NCBI GenBank assembly: GCA_030691225.1 | Contig: JAUYES010000451.1 | Location: 1-5,493 of the forward strand | Direction: 5' to 3' | Origin: Holophaga sp. | Lineage (GTDB): Bacteria > Acidobacteriota > Holophagae > Holophagales > Holophagaceae | DNA length: 5,493 nt | Shown here: positions 5,373 to 5,493 of the stretch, piece after piece | Numbering within the stretch: position 1 is the stretch's first letter | Layout: each line of letters starts with the position of its first letter | Notes under the pieces: model-generated | Databases searched by the model: none | Seen by the model: the letters and a program-made list of their open reading frames with translations, nothing else | What the model was told of the DNA's origin: nothing | Position numbers and translations under genes: made by a program

Positions 5373-5493
5373 ATGGCTGATATGGCCTTCAACCCGTTTG
5401 AAATGGCCCAGAAGCAGTTCGATGCCGTAGCTGAAAAGCTCGGCTTGGACCAGGGCGCCCGCGAATTTCTCCGCAGCCCCATGCGCGAGTATC
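5373..5493 (+). CDS. Glu/Leu/Phe/Val dehydrogenase family protein, probable glutamate dehydrogenase (5' part only)
   Basis: Only the first 40 codons are inside the window and the reading frame is open to the edge. The visible N-terminus contains FNPFEMAQKQFDAVAEKLGL (6-25) followed by REFLRSPMREY (30-40). This is the recognisable opening of bacterial glutamate dehydrogenases and related amino-acid dehydrogenases (NPF-x-x-A-x-x-Q-hydrophobic, then a Leu-x-x-Pro-x-Arg-Glu segment). Such enzymes interconvert glutamate with 2-oxoglutarate and ammonia using NAD(P) in the cytoplasm. The catalytic lysine and the nucleotide-binding domain lie beyond the window, so cofactor and exact substrate cannot be judged. 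A good AAGGAG fixes the start. The upstream region is unusually rich in inverted repeats, which suggests regulated expression. Confidence 0.85.
   Translation, partial: MADMAFNPFEMAQKQFDAVAEKLGLDQGAREFLRSPMREY

Noticed and set aside
5303..5380. Possible 25-residue leader peptide with a GTG start overlapping the glutamate dehydrogenase start
   Set aside because: There is no Shine-Dalgarno site before the GTG and no run of regulatory codons such as Glu or Gln, so an attenuator peptide is not supported.
1..5493. Mobile element, CRISPR array, phage or defence island
   Set aside because: No transposase, integrase, regularly spaced repeat or target-site duplication was seen. The tRNA gene has no adjacent integrase inside the window.

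Overview
The window is a compact stretch of ordinary bacterial chromosome with moderate-to-high GC content. It holds one tRNA gene, six complete protein genes and the start of a seventh. A lipoprotein and a probable exported protein suggest a Gram-negative cell envelope. The mix of an orphan MeaB GTPase, a CxxC zinc-ribbon protein and a PilZ/receiver-like protein would fit a soil or sediment bacterium such as Acidobacteriota (Holophagae) or a deltaproteobacterial lineage. That placement is a weak guess from gene content, not something the bases prove.

Left part, minus strand (7-1653): a small protein with two four-cysteine zinc ribbons is followed after 13 nt by an exported protein of unknown function with a LolA-like look, then after 18 nt by tRNA-Pro(UGG). 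The three run in one direction and may share a transcript. The stop codon of the first gene lies inside the Shine-Dalgarno sequence of the second, which suggests coupled translation.

Middle part, plus strand (1734-3875): meaB encodes the GTPase chaperone of adenosylcobalamin-dependent acyl-CoA mutases, but no mutase subunit is nearby. Next comes a 387-residue protein that looks like a YcgR/PilZ-type module joined to a receiver-like domain. Both halves appear to lack their signal-binding residues. A short palindrome separates the two genes.

Right part (3899-5493): rlmH (23S rRNA methyltransferase, minus strand) converges on the PilZ/receiver-like gene and diverges from an uncharacterised lipoprotein gene (plus strand). 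The last gene is cut by the window edge after 40 codons; its start matches the N-terminus of glutamate dehydrogenase. Its 146-nt upstream region is rich in paired segments, including duplicated strands that compete for the same partners, and is the most interesting non-coding element in the window.

No mobile element, CRISPR array, phage gene or obvious multi-gene novel system is visible. There is no gene-free stretch longer than 300 bases.
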